64,000 nucleotides of DNA from an uncultured Clostridia bacterium (GCA_934757845.1 CAKVLQ010000006.1:23939-87938); one strand, 5' to 3'. Shown: positions 51,474 to 59,877, counted from the stretch's first letter. The notes: generated by a model from the sequence alone, not told the origin. Translations and numbers: made by a program.

Positions 51474-52914
51474 AAAAATAATTGATGGAATAAAAGTTAA
51501 AAAATGTGTAAATTTTGATGAAAAAACATTAAAAATTGATATAAAAACTTTGTGCGACAACACAAAAAGCAAAAAAATTGCAAATAGTTTGTTTGTGTGC
51601 ATAGAAGGTTTTAATTTCGACAGCCACAATTTGGCAAGTAAATTTGAAGTTTTGGGTGTAAAGTTTGTTGTTTGTGAAAAAGAAATTGACACTAATCTTC
51701 CTTATATTATTGTTGAAAGCACAAGAAGTGCACTTTCAAAACTATGCGATAATTTTTATAATCACCCAACAAAAAGTTTTAAACTTATTGGTGTTATTGG
51801 CACAAACGGAAAAACAAGCACAACATATTTTATTAAACAATTTATAGAAAAAAATAACAAAAAATGTTCGGTTATTGGAACAAGTGGAGTTTATATTAAT
51901 AACAAAAAATTAAAAGAAACTTTAACCACACCAGACCCGCTTGTTCTTTATAAACTTTTTGATAAGGCAAAAAAAGCAAAAAGTGATGTTGTGGTTATGG
52001 AAATTTCAGCCCATGCAATAAGTTTAAAAAAAGTTGAAAATTTAAAGTGCGATATTGTTTGTTTCACAAATTTTTCGCAAGACCATTTGGATTTTTTTAA
52101 AACAATGGAAAACTATAAACAAACAAAATTTTCATTTTTTAACGCATTAAACACAAAAAAAGCCATAATAAATATTGATTGCATTGAAGGTGAAGAACTT
52201 TATAGTATTATTTATGGTAAAATTGATGCGAAAACCTTTTCTTTGCAAAAAAAAGCCGATTTTTGTGCAAAAAATGTTAAAACCACACTTCAAAAAAGTG
52301 TTTTTGAACTTATATTTGAGGGCTTTTGCAAAAAAGTTGAAGTTTTTGTGCCTTGCTTATTTAATGTTTATAACATATTGTGTGCTATTTCAGTTTGCAA
52401 AGAATTAGGATTTGTTGTTAATCAAAAAATTCTTTCTTCTATAAAACCAGTAAAAGGGCGATTTGATGTTTTTTGCCTTAAAGATAACAAATATATAATA
52501 ATTGATTATGCTCACACGCCAGAGAGTTTAAAAACAGTTTTTTTAAGCATAAAAAGTTTGGGGAATAATAAAATTATTGCTCTTTTTGGTTGCCCTGGAA
52601 ACCGAGATGAAACAAAGCGAGAAATTATGGGCAAAATCGCAAAAGATTTTTGCGAAAAAGTTATTATTACTTCCGACAACCCAAAATTTGAAAATCCGCT
52701 TATAATTTGCGAAGAAATTTTGTGGGGAGCAAAAGGAAAGGGAATTATTATTGAAGACCGAGAAAAAGCCATTGACTTTGCAATAAAAAATTTAAAGCCA
52801 AATGAAGTTTTGTGCATAATTGGAAAAGGCACAGAAGAATATCAAGACATTAACAACAAAAAGATAAAATATAGTGATTATTTTGTTGTTTCAAAACGAA
52901 TAAAAAACCTATAA
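51463..52914 (+). CDS. murE: UDP-MurNAc-tripeptide synthetase MurE
   Basis: Adds the third amino acid to the peptidoglycan precursor; 483 residues. P-loop VIGTNGKTSTTYF near residue 113, TTPDPLVLYKLF, MEISAHAISLKKV, NFSQDHLDFF, IIDYAHTPESLKT and GCPGNRDETKR follow the standard Mur ligase order. The residues that select the amino acid read TSDNPKFENP near 405; DAP enzymes usually have DNPR, so diaminopimelate is possible but not proven. GGAG sits 7 nt before the ATG, inside the PBP gene. murF, which should follow, is absent; mraY comes next. Confidence 0.94.
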   Translation: MKVEKIIDGIKVKKCVNFDEKTLKIDIKTLCDNTKSKKIANSLFVCIEGFNFDSHNLASKFEVLGVKFVVCEKEIDTNLPYIIVESTRSALSKLCDNFYNHPTKSFKLIGVIGTNGKTSTTYFIKQFIEKNNKKCSVIGTSGVYINNKKLKETLTTPDPLVLYKLFDKAKKAKSDVVVMEISAHAISLKKVENLKCDIVCFTNFSQDHLDFFKTMENYKQTKFSFFNALNTKKAIINIDCIEGEELYSIIYGKIDAKTFSLQKKADFCAKNVKTTLQKSVFELIFEGFCKKVEVFVPCLFNVYNILCAISVCKELGFVVNQKILSSIKPVKGRFDVFCLKDNKYIIIDYAHTPESLKTVFLSIKSLGNNKIIALFGCPGNRDETKREIMGKIAKDFCEKVIITSDNPKFENPLIICEEILWGAKGKGIIIEDREKAIDFAIKNLKPNEVLCIIGKGTEEYQDINNKKIKYSDYFVVSKRIKNL

Positions 52915-52931
52915 AAACAATAAAATAAAGT

Positions 52932-53939
52932 ATGGACAAATTCTTTTTAGCAATAACTATTAGTTTTATTGTTTGTTTAATAATTTCACCACTTGTTATT
53001 AAAATAACAAAAAAAATGAAGGTTAGTCAGCCACTTTATGAATATGTTGATATGCATGACAAAAAAACTGGCACGCCAACAATGGGTGGAATTATTTTTT
53101 TGATTGGAATAATTTTAACTTCGTTTATATTTATTAACGGCAATGCAAAACTTTCTCTTTTAACTTTGGGTGTGTTTGTTTGCTTTGGTCTTGTTGGATT
53201 TTTAGATGATTTTTTGAAAATAAAACATAAGCATAATTTGGGGCTAAAACCTTATCAAAAAATAATTTTTCAAATTGCAATAAGTTTAATTGTTTCATAT
53301 TTTGCTTTTTCAAGTTCGCTTGTTGGAAGTAGTATTTATGTTCCATTTTTTAATATTGAATTAAATTTGGGTGTTTTTTATATTCCTTTTACTGTTTTGG
53401 TGTTCTTGGCGGTTACTAATAGTGTTAATTTAACTGATGGGCTTGACGGACTAGCGGGCGGGGTTAGTTTGAGTTATATAACAAGTTTTGCAGTTATCTT
53501 TTTTACTATTTTTGTTAGTCTAAAAAACATGGGGACAAGCCTAATTATTATGGAAGAATACAAAAATTTATTTTTTGTTATGGCTTCTTCTATAGGTTCA
53601 CTTTTGGCGTATTTGTTGTTCAACAGTTTCCCAGCAAAAATTTTTATGGGCGACACGGGGTCTCTTGCACTTGGGGCACTTATAGCGTGTTTAAATATTT
53701 TTACAAAACAAACTTTGCTTATTCCAATTTTAGGGGTTATGTTTGTTGTTTCAAGTGTTAGCGTTATTTTGCAAGTTGCAAAATTTAAACTAACAAAAAA
53801 ACGAATGTTTTTGATGGCACCTTTTCATCATCATTTAGAAAAAAAAGGTATTCATGAAACCAAGATTGTTGCCATATATATAATTATAACAATTATGGTT
53901 GGAGTGATTTGTGAGGTATTGCAAATAATTTTCTTCTAA
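52932..53939 (+). CDS. mraY: Phospho-MurNAc-pentapeptide transferase MraY
   Basis: Membrane enzyme making lipid I; 335 residues with about ten spans. Family motifs are present: KKTGTPTMGGIIF near residue 40, LVGFLDDFLKIKHKHNLGL near 95, NSVNLTDGLDGLAGG near 168, FMGDTGSLALGA near 240 and the final MAPFHHHLEKKG near 300. No ribosome binding site is visible; the -10-like TAAAAT ends 5 nt before the ATG, so an internal leaderless start is possible. It lies between murE and murD. Confidence 0.96.
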   Translation: MDKFFLAITISFIVCLIISPLVIKITKKMKVSQPLYEYVDMHDKKTGTPTMGGIIFLIGIILTSFIFINGNAKLSLLTLGVFVCFGLVGFLDDFLKIKHKHNLGLKPYQKIIFQIAISLIVSYFAFSSSLVGSSIYVPFFNIELNLGVFYIPFTVLVFLAVTNSVNLTDGLDGLAGGVSLSYITSFAVIFFTIFVSLKNMGTSLIIMEEYKNLFFVMASSIGSLLAYLLFNSFPAKIFMGDTGSLALGALIACLNIFTKQTLLIPILGVMFVVSSVSVILQVAKFKLTKKRMFLMAPFHHHLEKKGIHETKIVAIYIIITIMVGVICEVLQIIFF

Positions 53940-53952
53940 CCGAAAGGAAGTT

Positions 53953-55296
53953 ATGATTTTATTTAATAAAAAAGTTTTGGTATATGGTTTAAAAGAAAGT
54001 GGGCTTGGTGCAATAAAACTGTTAAAAAAGCACAAAGCCAAAGTTTATTGCTATGACGACAACAAAGAAAATTTTTCAAATTTACCAAATTTTTGTGATG
54101 ACATTGTTAAAGTTGAAGCGATAACTGAAAATTTACTTTCGTTCATTGACCTTATTGTTGTAAGCCCGTCAATTAGTTTAACAAACAAAAATTTGATTTT
54201 GGCTCAAATTTTGGGCAAAAAAATTATAAGCGAAATTGAACTTGCATATTTGTTTAAAAAAGGCAAAATAATATCGGTTACGGGAAGCAACGGCAAAAGC
54301 ACAACAGTAAGTTTGATTTATCACATTTTATGTCATGCAGGCAAAAAAACAAGTTTGGTTGGGAATATAGGCAATAGTTTTGCAAAAGAAGTTAGTTTAT
54401 CAAAACGAAAAACTTATGTTGTTGAAGTGTCAAGTTTTCAACTTGAAGCAAGCCAAAAATATCGAAGCAATATTGCGTGCTTTTTAAATTTTTGCGAAAA
54501 CCACCTTGACAGGCATTTTTCACTTGCTGAATATTTTAATGCAAAAAAGAAATTGTTTGACAATCAAAAAAGTTCAGATTTTGCTGTTTTAAATTTTGAT
54601 GAAGAAAAAATAAAAAATATAAAAACCAAAGCAAAAAAATTTTATTTTAGTTTAAAAAATAAAGTTAAAGGTGCATTTTTAGATGGCGGTAAAATTTATT
54701 TTAATAATGGTGTTTGCGAAGAAGTTTTAACTCTTTCCAGCATAAAACTTAAAGGCGAGCATAACATTCAAAATGTTTTGTGTGCTGTGGTGGCTTGCAA
54801 ACTTTTTGGAATAAGTAATGAGCAAATAAAAGGGGGCGTGGAAACTTTTTTTGGGCTTTCTCACCGCATAGAATTTGTTGATAATATTGATGGAATAAGT
54901 TTTTATAACGACAGCAAATCTACAACAACAAAATCAACGCTAACAGCCTTAAATTGCTTTGAAAACAACAATGTGTTGTTAATTTTGGGTGGAAGTGATA
55001 AAAATTGTGATTTTTCAAATTTGTTTCCAATAAACAGTTGTGTTAAAAAAATTTTTGCGATAGGCAAGACTAAAGACAAAATTATGCTTTGTGCAAAACA
55101 AAATGGCTTTTTGAATGTTGAAGTATTTGACAATTTTAAGTTTATGGTTGAAGCAAGTTTGAATTTTGCCAAAGCTGAAAATTTGAATGTTGTTTTGTTA
55201 AGTCCTGCAACGGCAAGTTTTGATATGTTCAAAAATTTTGAAGAGCGTGGCGATGTTTTTAAAAATTGTGTTAAGGAATTGAAAAGTGAAAAATAA
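53953..55296 (+). CDS. murD: UDP-MurNAc-L-alanine:D-glutamate ligase MurD
   Basis: Cytoplasmic ligase adding D-Glu, 447 residues. It opens with VLVYGLKESGLGAIKLL, has P-loop VTGSNGKSTTVSLI near residue 112, the Mg-binding EVSSFQLEAS near 158, NFCENHLDRH near 178, HRIEFVDNIDGISFYNDSKST near 307, and LLILGGSDKNCDF and LLSPATASFDMFKNFEERGDVF near the end. AAGGAAG precedes the ATG. It overlaps ftsW by 11 nt. Confidence 0.95.
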   Translation: MILFNKKVLVYGLKESGLGAIKLLKKHKAKVYCYDDNKENFSNLPNFCDDIVKVEAITENLLSFIDLIVVSPSISLTNKNLILAQILGKKIISEIELAYLFKKGKIISVTGSNGKSTTVSLIYHILCHAGKKTSLVGNIGNSFAKEVSLSKRKTYVVEVSSFQLEASQKYRSNIACFLNFCENHLDRHFSLAEYFNAKKKLFDNQKSSDFAVLNFDEEKIKNIKTKAKKFYFSLKNKVKGAFLDGGKIYFNNGVCEEVLTLSSIKLKGEHNIQNVLCAVVACKLFGISNEQIKGGVETFFGLSHRIEFVDNIDGISFYNDSKSTTTKSTLTALNCFENNNVLLILGGSDKNCDFSNLFPINSCVKKIFAIGKTKDKIMLCAKQNGFLNVEVFDNFKFMVEASLNFAKAENLNVVLLSPATASFDMFKNFEERGDVFKNCVKELKSEK

Positions 55297-56407
55297 AATA
55301 AAAATAAAAAATATTTTTATAAAAAACAAAAAAACAAATATTTGGCTTTTGTTAAGCACTCTTTTGCTTGTTGTTATTGGATTTATTTTTGTTTATAGTG
55401 CGTCAAGTTATTCGGCAGAAATTAATTATGGAAACAAATATTATTTTTTGACAAAACAAATAATAGGAGCAATAATTGGACTTGCTGCATTGATACTTAC
55501 CAGCAAAATAGACTATAAACTTTATGAAAAATATAAAATTCCAATTTTGTTTGTGGGAATAATCTTGCTTGCAATAGTATTTATTCCTGGTCTTGGCGTT
55601 TCAAATTATGGGGCACAAAGGTGGATAAGACTTCCAGGTTTTACAATTCAACCAAGTGAAATTGCAAAATTTTGTTTTGTTGTTTTTTGTGCTGGTTATC
55701 TTGCCAAAAACAAAGATATTATAAAAACCTTTAAGGGCATAATTCCTATTTTGTGTGTTGGGGCAGTTTTTTGTGTTTTGATTATGCTTGAACCAAACAT
55801 GAGCATAACAATCTGTGTGGGGCTTACAATGTTTTTGATGCTTTTTGTCGGTGGGGCAAAAATAAAACATTTTCTTATTTTGGGTGTTCCTGTAATTTGT
55901 CTTGGAGTTTTGCTTATTGTTATTGAGCCATATCGAATGGAAAGACTTGTTGCGTTTATCAACCCTTGGGCAAATCCCCAAGGCGAAGGTTATCAACTTA
56001 TTCAAAGTTTGTATAGTTTGTCTAGTGGTGGACTTTTTGGTGTGGGGTTATTTAATTCAAGGCAAAAATATCTCTTTCTTCCATTTTCTGAAAGTGATTT
56101 TATATTTTCAATAATTGGCGAAGAAACAGGCTTTTTTGGGTGTTTTTTGTTAATGCTTATATTTGGAGTGTTAATTTATCAAGGAATAAAAATTGCTTTT
56201 CATGCAAAAGACCGATTTGGTTGCTATCTTGCAAGCGGAATAATCTCGATTATTGCAACCCAAGTTTTAATCAACATTGCGGTTGTAACAGGAAGTATTC
56301 CACCAACAGGAGTGCCACTTCCATTCATTTCGGCTGGGTCAACTGCACTTGTTGTTTTTATGGCGGGGATAGGAATTTTGATTAATATTCATAAACAAAG
56401 TTGTTAA
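55286..56407 (+). CDS. ftsW: SEDS-family glycosyltransferase FtsW
   Basis: Polymerises glycan from lipid II together with a class B PBP; 373 residues, about ten spans. GTG start with AAGGA upstream, inside murD. The family segments are FVYSASSYSAE near residue 35, RWIRLPGFTIQPSEIAKF near 110, MLEPNMSITIC near 165, FINPWANPQGEGYQLIQSLYSLSSGGLFGVG near 228 in parts, FSESDFIFSIIGEETGF near 270 and GVPLPFISAGSTALV near 345. FtsW is preferred to RodA because of its cluster position. murG, which normally follows, is missing; a toxin pair comes next. Confidence 0.92.
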   Translation: MKNKIKIKNIFIKNKKTNIWLLLSTLLLVVIGFIFVYSASSYSAEINYGNKYYFLTKQIIGAIIGLAALILTSKIDYKLYEKYKIPILFVGIILLAIVFIPGLGVSNYGAQRWIRLPGFTIQPSEIAKFCFVVFCAGYLAKNKDIIKTFKGIIPILCVGAVFCVLIMLEPNMSITICVGLTMFLMLFVGGAKIKHFLILGVPVICLGVLLIVIEPYRMERLVAFINPWANPQGEGYQLIQSLYSLSSGGLFGVGLFNSRQKYLFLPFSESDFIFSIIGEETGFFGCFLLMLIFGVLIYQGIKIAFHAKDRFGCYLASGIISIIATQVLINIAVVTGSIPPTGVPLPFISAGSTALVVFMAGIGILINIHKQSC

Positions 56408-56427
56408 AATTTAAAAAAATTAAAAAA

Positions 56428-56455
56428 AATAGGTTGTATTTAACCTATTTTTTGT
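56428..56455 (+). terminator. Terminator of the cell-wall cluster
   Basis: aataggtt and aacctatt pair around a 6-nt loop, followed by a T run. The loop and right arm overlap the phd promoter. Confidence 0.8.
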
Positions 56456-56462
56456 TTATAAT
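56434..56462 (+). promoter_or_regulatory. phd-doc promoter inside the ftsW terminator
   Basis: TTGTAT (56434-56439), 17 nt, TATAAT (56457-56462), followed by AAGGAG. The -35 box lies in the terminator stem-loop. Confidence 0.75.
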
Positions 56463-56479
56463 ATTAATAAGGAGATATT

Positions 56480-56710
56480 ATGAAAATTGATACAAAAAAT
56501 TTAGTTTCAATAACAGACGCAAATCAAAATTTTTCAAAAGTTGTTAAAAGTGTTGAACAAAATGGTGATGTTATTATTTTAAAAAACAACAAACCTAAAT
56601 ATGTTATTTCAAAAATAGAAAAAAGTGAAGGTGAAAATGAGTTGATTACTATTGTTGCAAATATGATATTAACGGAACATGAAAAAGCGTTTAAGGAGCT
56701 TGCAAAATGA
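56480..56710 (+). CDS. phd: Phd/YefM-type antitoxin
   Basis: 76 residues. The N-terminal Phd fold reads VSITDANQNFSKVVKSVEQNGDVIILKNNKPKYVISKIE in parts, including the typical 'NGDVIILKNNKPKYV' turn. The C-terminal helix should bind the toxin. The antitoxin represses its own promoter together with the toxin in known systems. The stop overlaps the toxin start in ATGA. Confidence 0.9.
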   Translation: MKIDTKNLVSITDANQNFSKVVKSVEQNGDVIILKNNKPKYVISKIEKSEGENELITIVANMILTEHEKAFKELAK

Positions 56711-57078
56711 TTAAATTTGACAAAGAAAAAGTTTTGCTTTTGCAACAACTTGTAATAAAGTCGTCAGGCGGAACAGCGGGCGTAAGAGATTTTGGACTTT
56801 TAGATTCTGCTATTGAGAGCGTATATCAAACATTTGATGGCGTTGAATTATATCCAAGTAAAGAAGAAAAAGGGGCAAGACTGGGATTTTGTTTGGTGTC
56901 TAATCATGCTTTTGTTGACGGAAACAAAAGAATTGGTTTGCTTGTAATGTTATCTTTTTTTGCAATTAATGGCATAAAAATGAAATATTCTGATGATGAA
57001 TTAATAGAGATTGGATTATCGCTTGCAGATGGAAAAATGAAATATGAAGATTTGCTTGGTTGGGTTAAAAAACCATAA
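56707..57078 (+). CDS. doc: Doc-type Fic toxin (death on curing)
   Basis: 123 residues. The Fic motif is NHAFVDGNKRIGLLVML near residue 71, with catalytic His, Asp and the Asn-Lys-Arg triad all present. Doc toxins phosphorylate EF-Tu and stop translation. SGGTAGVRDFGLLDSAIESVYQTFDG near residue 20 is the usual N-terminal Doc segment. The gene looks intact. It is directly coupled to the antitoxin and followed by a terminator at 57158. Confidence 0.92.
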   Translation: MIKFDKEKVLLLQQLVIKSSGGTAGVRDFGLLDSAIESVYQTFDGVELYPSKEEKGARLGFCLVSNHAFVDGNKRIGLLVMLSFFAINGIKMKYSDDELIEIGLSLADGKMKYEDLLGWVKKP

Positions 57079-57157
57079 AATAGATTAAAATGTGATGATT
57101 ACATTTTAGTTGATTGTGCAAATGTTTGTGGGGTTATATGGTGTTAAATTAAAAATA

Positions 57158-57185
57158 AAAAAATCAGCATTTTGCTGATTTTTTT
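57158..57185 (+). terminator. Terminator of phd-doc
   Basis: aaatcagc and gctgattt around a 5-nt loop, then a T run. Confidence 0.8.
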
Positions 57186-57191
57186 GTTGTT

Positions 57192-57292
57192 ATGTGAATA
57201 GCGGGAAATAACAACTATTTTTTTTAATCAATTAAAACTCAAAAAGAAAAATTGAGAAAAAACTTAATCTTTTGTTTAAATTCTATTCACAT
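57192..57292. repeat. Inverted-repeat element D
   Basis: atgtgaatag (57192-57201) and ctattcacat (57283-57292) are exact inverse copies around 81 nt with a small inner hairpin (ctcaa/ttgag). Size and plan resemble elements A and B, though the sequence differs. Confidence 0.5.
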
Positions 57293-57302
57293 TTACATTA
57301 TG

Positions 57303-57347
57303 GTGTCAGATAGACACATTGTCAAGTATTTTTTTTAAAAATATTAA
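57303..57347 (+). promoter_or_regulatory. XRE promoter with operator-like palindrome
   Basis: GTGTC-AGATA-GACAC (57303-57317) is a perfect palindrome. It ends 1 nt before TTGTCA (57319-57324), which is 17 nt from TATTAA (57342-57347). The XRE ATG lies 13 nt on, without a ribosome binding site. This fits autoregulation. Confidence 0.65.
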
Positions 57348-57359
57348 AATAATTATATT

Positions 57360-57572
57360 ATGAAAAGTTTATTTGGACAAAGATTGAAAAAATTAAGGCT
57401 TGAAAGAAATTTGTCGCAAGAAAAATTGGCTGAAAGTTTTCACCTAACTCGAACCGCTGTTACTGATTGGGAAACAAGGGGAAAAGAGCCGTCTTTTGGA
57501 ATGCTTATGGATATTGCCAAATTTTTTAATGTTACAACTGATTATTTATTAGGGCTTGTTGATGAAATTTAA
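57360..57572 (+). CDS. XRE-family HTH regulator
   Basis: 70 residues, a single helix-turn-helix domain: FGQRLKKLRLERNLSQEKLAE, the recognition helix LTRTAVTDWETRGKEPSF and the closing MLMDIAKFFNVTTDYLLGL. It has no further domain, so it probably acts as a dimeric repressor. The palindrome next to its own -35 box is a likely operator. It is flanked by a terminator on each side, so it forms a one-gene unit. It may regulate phd-doc or the next gene, but that is not shown. Confidence 0.9.
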   Translation: MKSLFGQRLKKLRLERNLSQEKLAESFHLTRTAVTDWETRGKEPSFGMLMDIAKFFNVTTDYLLGLVDEI

Positions 57573-57600
57573 ACCAAATTAATTTTGGTTTTTTCTTTTT
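57571..57600 (+). terminator. Terminator of the XRE gene
   Basis: aaaccaaa and ttttggttt pair around ttaa; T run follows. Its right arm carries the -35 of the next promoter. Confidence 0.75.
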
Positions 57601-57612
57601 TTATGTTAAAAT
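57585..57612 (+). promoter_or_regulatory. Promoter of the seven-span protein (leaderless)
   Basis: TTGGTT (57585-57590), 16 nt, TGTTAAAAT; the ATG is 6 nt after the -10 box. Confidence 0.7.
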
Positions 57613-57618
57613 AAAACT

Positions 57619-58542
57619 ATGGAAGAAAAAAATGAAAATAAAGAAAAAATTAAGCCTAAAAACAAAAAAAATAAAATAAATTTTGTTTTTTCCACAACTT
57701 ATTGGATAATTCTAATTATCTTTTTAGCATTAACTATTTTTGAAAGCAGGTTGCCGGTTGGGGATAGTGGGAAAAAGATAGTTTATATTATTGTTCTAGT
57801 TATATTGGAAATTTTGTTTATTTTAATGTTTGTTCAAAATCTTATTCAAACCAAAAACAAAAAGAAAATAATTTTAAGTTTTTTATGTTATATTATTAAC
57901 GCTGTAATTTCGGTTTTCTTTTGGCTTTTTAAAACCGATATAACTTATGTTATTTTGTTTGCTTATAACACAATTTTGTTAATATATTTGTTAATTGATT
58001 TTTGGCTTTACAAAACTAAATATAAAACTGCAAAGTTTTTTGACAAAAAAATGCCTATAACTATTTGTTTTATTTTTATTGTATTTTTTGTAAATCTTAT
58101 AAGTCATTCTTATTTAAACGATAAAATTTTTCTTTATTCCTTAATTCCTTTTGGAATAATTATGATTATATTCTTTATTTTAGGTTTTACAATATTTAGG
58201 CAAATATTTCAAATTTTTGCAAAAAATGTTTGGACAAAAATTGGTGTTGTAATAATTGCTTTGGTGTTGTCGTATAGTTATAGTTTGCTTTTTATTGATA
58301 TTTTGAACACAAGTTTTAATAAAAATTTTGTAAGGCAAGAATATGTAATTGTTGATAAAAGGGTGAGCCGTTCTAATAGGGGAATGACGACGCATTATAA
58401 ACTTTATATAGTTGTTGATGAGCAAAAAATTTCGATTGAAGTGTCAAAAGATACTTATTATTCAAAAGAAATTAATGACACATTGCTTATAAAATATAAT
58501 AATGGTAATTTGAAATTAAATTATTTAGAAAGTCTTGAATAA
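57619..58542 (+). CDS. Multispan membrane protein with C-terminal beta domain
   Basis: 307 residues. About seven spans fill residues 25-235. The cytoplasmic start is Lys/Asn-rich (EEKNENKEKIKPKNKKNK). The C-terminal 75 residues outside or inside the membrane form a small beta domain (YVIVDKRVSRSNRGMTTHYKLYIVV ... EVSKDTYYSKEINDTLLIKY in parts), reminiscent of DUF3592-type domains. No enzyme motif. Function unknown. Its leaderless promoter is nested in the preceding terminator. Confidence 0.65.
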   Translation: MEEKNENKEKIKPKNKKNKINFVFSTTYWIILIIFLALTIFESRLPVGDSGKKIVYIIVLVILEILFILMFVQNLIQTKNKKKIILSFLCYIINAVISVFFWLFKTDITYVILFAYNTILLIYLLIDFWLYKTKYKTAKFFDKKMPITICFIFIVFFVNLISHSYLNDKIFLYSLIPFGIIMIIFFILGFTIFRQIFQIFAKNVWTKIGVVIIALVLSYSYSLLFIDILNTSFNKNFVRQEYVIVDKRVSRSNRGMTTHYKLYIVVDEQKISIEVSKDTYYSKEINDTLLIKYNNGNLKLNYLESLE

Positions 58543-58556
58543 ATTTTGTTAAAATA

Positions 58557-58583
58557 AAAAAATCGGCAAAACCCGATTTTTTT
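58557..58583. terminator. Bidirectional terminator
   Basis: aaaatcgg and ccgatttt form a stem with an A run before and T run after; it serves both the membrane protein (+) and LysR (-), whose stop codon it abuts. Confidence 0.75.
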
Positions 58584-59454
58584 ATTCTTTTGCAAAGGTT
58601 TTTAGGTTTAAAACCAAATAGTTATAAAATTTCTTTTCAATTTCAGATTGTTCAATTTGTGTTTGGCTTATAACAATTTCTCGCTTGCATATAGGATTTT
58701 TTATTTTTAATAATTTAATATGTTTTTTATCAATTTCGCCCCACGAAAATTTTGGCCAAAAAGCAATTCCAATTCCTGCCGAAATTAAGTTTTTTATTGC
58801 AATAACCGAATCGCTTTCAAAAGTGATTTTTGGGTGAAATCCAGACATAGCACAAAAAGTGTCACAAAGGGGTCTAAATTGCTTTGAACCTAAAAGTGCA
58901 ATAAAATTTTGCATTTTTAGTTCGGTTAAATCAACTTCATCTTTTTTTGCTATTTCGCTATCTTTTGGGACGGCAATAAAAATTTCTTCTTCAATAATAT
59001 CAAATTTATCGGTTTTAATTTTTTTAACATCATCTTTTGAAGTTGTGTTTATAATAATATTATTGTTTAATTCGTTTTTTTGTTGTGATATTTTAAAAAC
59101 AACTTGTGGGTTTTCTTGCTTAAATTTTGTTATTATGTTTGTGATAACTGTTGATGCTGCAAGAACATTCAAACAAATTTGATTTTTGTTTGTGTTAGCC
59201 AAATTTTCAATTTCATTTTGCAACGAATCAAGTTCTTGCAAAATCGGTTTAAGTTTGTCTTTCAAAAATTTGCCATAATCGGTTAATTTTATTTGCCTTC
59301 CAATTCTATAAAAAAGTTTAACGCCAAGTTCAGTTTCTAAACTTTTAATTGATTTTGAAAGGGCTGGCTGGGCAATATGCAATTTTTCTGCCGCTTTGGT
59401 GATATGTTCAATTTGTGCAACGCAATAAAAATATCTTAAATTTGTTAATTCCAT
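58582..59454 (-). CDS. LysR-family transcriptional regulator
   Basis: 290 residues. The N-terminal winged HTH is typical: ELTNLRYFYCVAQIEHITKAAEKLHIAQPALSKSIKSLE in parts, and ELGVKLFYRIGRQIKLTDYG. The rest is a two-lobe effector domain (ITNIITKFKQENPQVVFKI, IEEEIFIAVPKDSEIA, SDSVIAIKNLISAGIGIAFWP). The start follows AGGAA. It is divergent from a PQ-loop transporter, with 94 nt between the starts. LysR proteins commonly control the divergent gene, so the transporter is the likely target; the effector is unknown. Confidence 0.93.
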   Translation of the reverse strand: MELTNLRYFYCVAQIEHITKAAEKLHIAQPALSKSIKSLETELGVKLFYRIGRQIKLTDYGKFLKDKLKPILQELDSLQNEIENLANTNKNQICLNVLAASTVITNIITKFKQENPQVVFKISQQKNELNNNIIINTTSKDDVKKIKTDKFDIIEEEIFIAVPKDSEIAKKDEVDLTELKMQNFIALLGSKQFRPLCDTFCAMSGFHPKITFESDSVIAIKNLISAGIGIAFWPKFSWGEIDKKHIKLLKIKNPICKREIVISQTQIEQSEIEKKFYNYLVLNLKTFAKE

Positions 59455-59517
59455 AATACATTCCTAAAAGTTATTAATTTTATAAATAATATATATTATA
59501 CATTATGATTTGTCAAG

Positions 59518-59526
59518 TGATATAAT
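59518..59526 (+). promoter_or_regulatory. Extended -10 promoter of the PQ-loop gene
   Basis: TGATATAAT, followed by AAGGAG 8 nt later. The AT-rich palindromic stretch upstream (about 59478-59505) could hold the LysR site. Confidence 0.6.
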
Positions 59527-59548
59527 ACTTAAAAAGGAGAAAAATATT

Positions 59549-59869
59549 ATGGCACAAATTTTTGAAGTTGCAATGCTTGTTTGCTTTGGTTTGTCTTGGC
59601 CAATTTCAGTTATTAAAGGGATAAAATCAAAATCAACTAATGGAAAGAGTTTGGTGTTTACGCTTGTTATTATTTTGGGCTATATTTGTGGGCTTGCAAG
59701 CAAAATATTATCAGGAAACATAACTTATGTTATGTGGCTATATCTTTTTAACCTTGTGGTTATTAGTGTTGATATGGTGGTTTGGATAATAAATCATAAT
59801 AGGGAAGTTAAGCAAATTAAAAAAGCAAACAACACAGAACTTGAAACAAGTTTAAACAAAATATCTTAA
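59549..59869 (+). CDS. PQ-loop / SemiSWEET-like small transporter
   Basis: 106 residues. ATG 59549 has AAGGAG at the proper distance, and the upstream frame overlaps the promoter. Three spans are visible: AMLVCFGLSWPISVIKGI with the PI of the PQ-type loop, LVFTLVIILGYICGLASKIL, and YVMWLYLFNLVVISVDMVVWI. KSKSTNGKSL lies between the first two. SemiSWEETs are three-span sugar carriers working as dimers, but other PQ-loop proteins carry different solutes, so the substrate is open. LysR control is inferred. Confidence 0.8.
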   Translation: MAQIFEVAMLVCFGLSWPISVIKGIKSKSTNGKSLVFTLVIILGYICGLASKILSGNITYVMWLYLFNLVVISVDMVVWIINHNREVKQIKKANNTELETSLNKIS

Positions 59870-59877
59870 TTAAAAAT

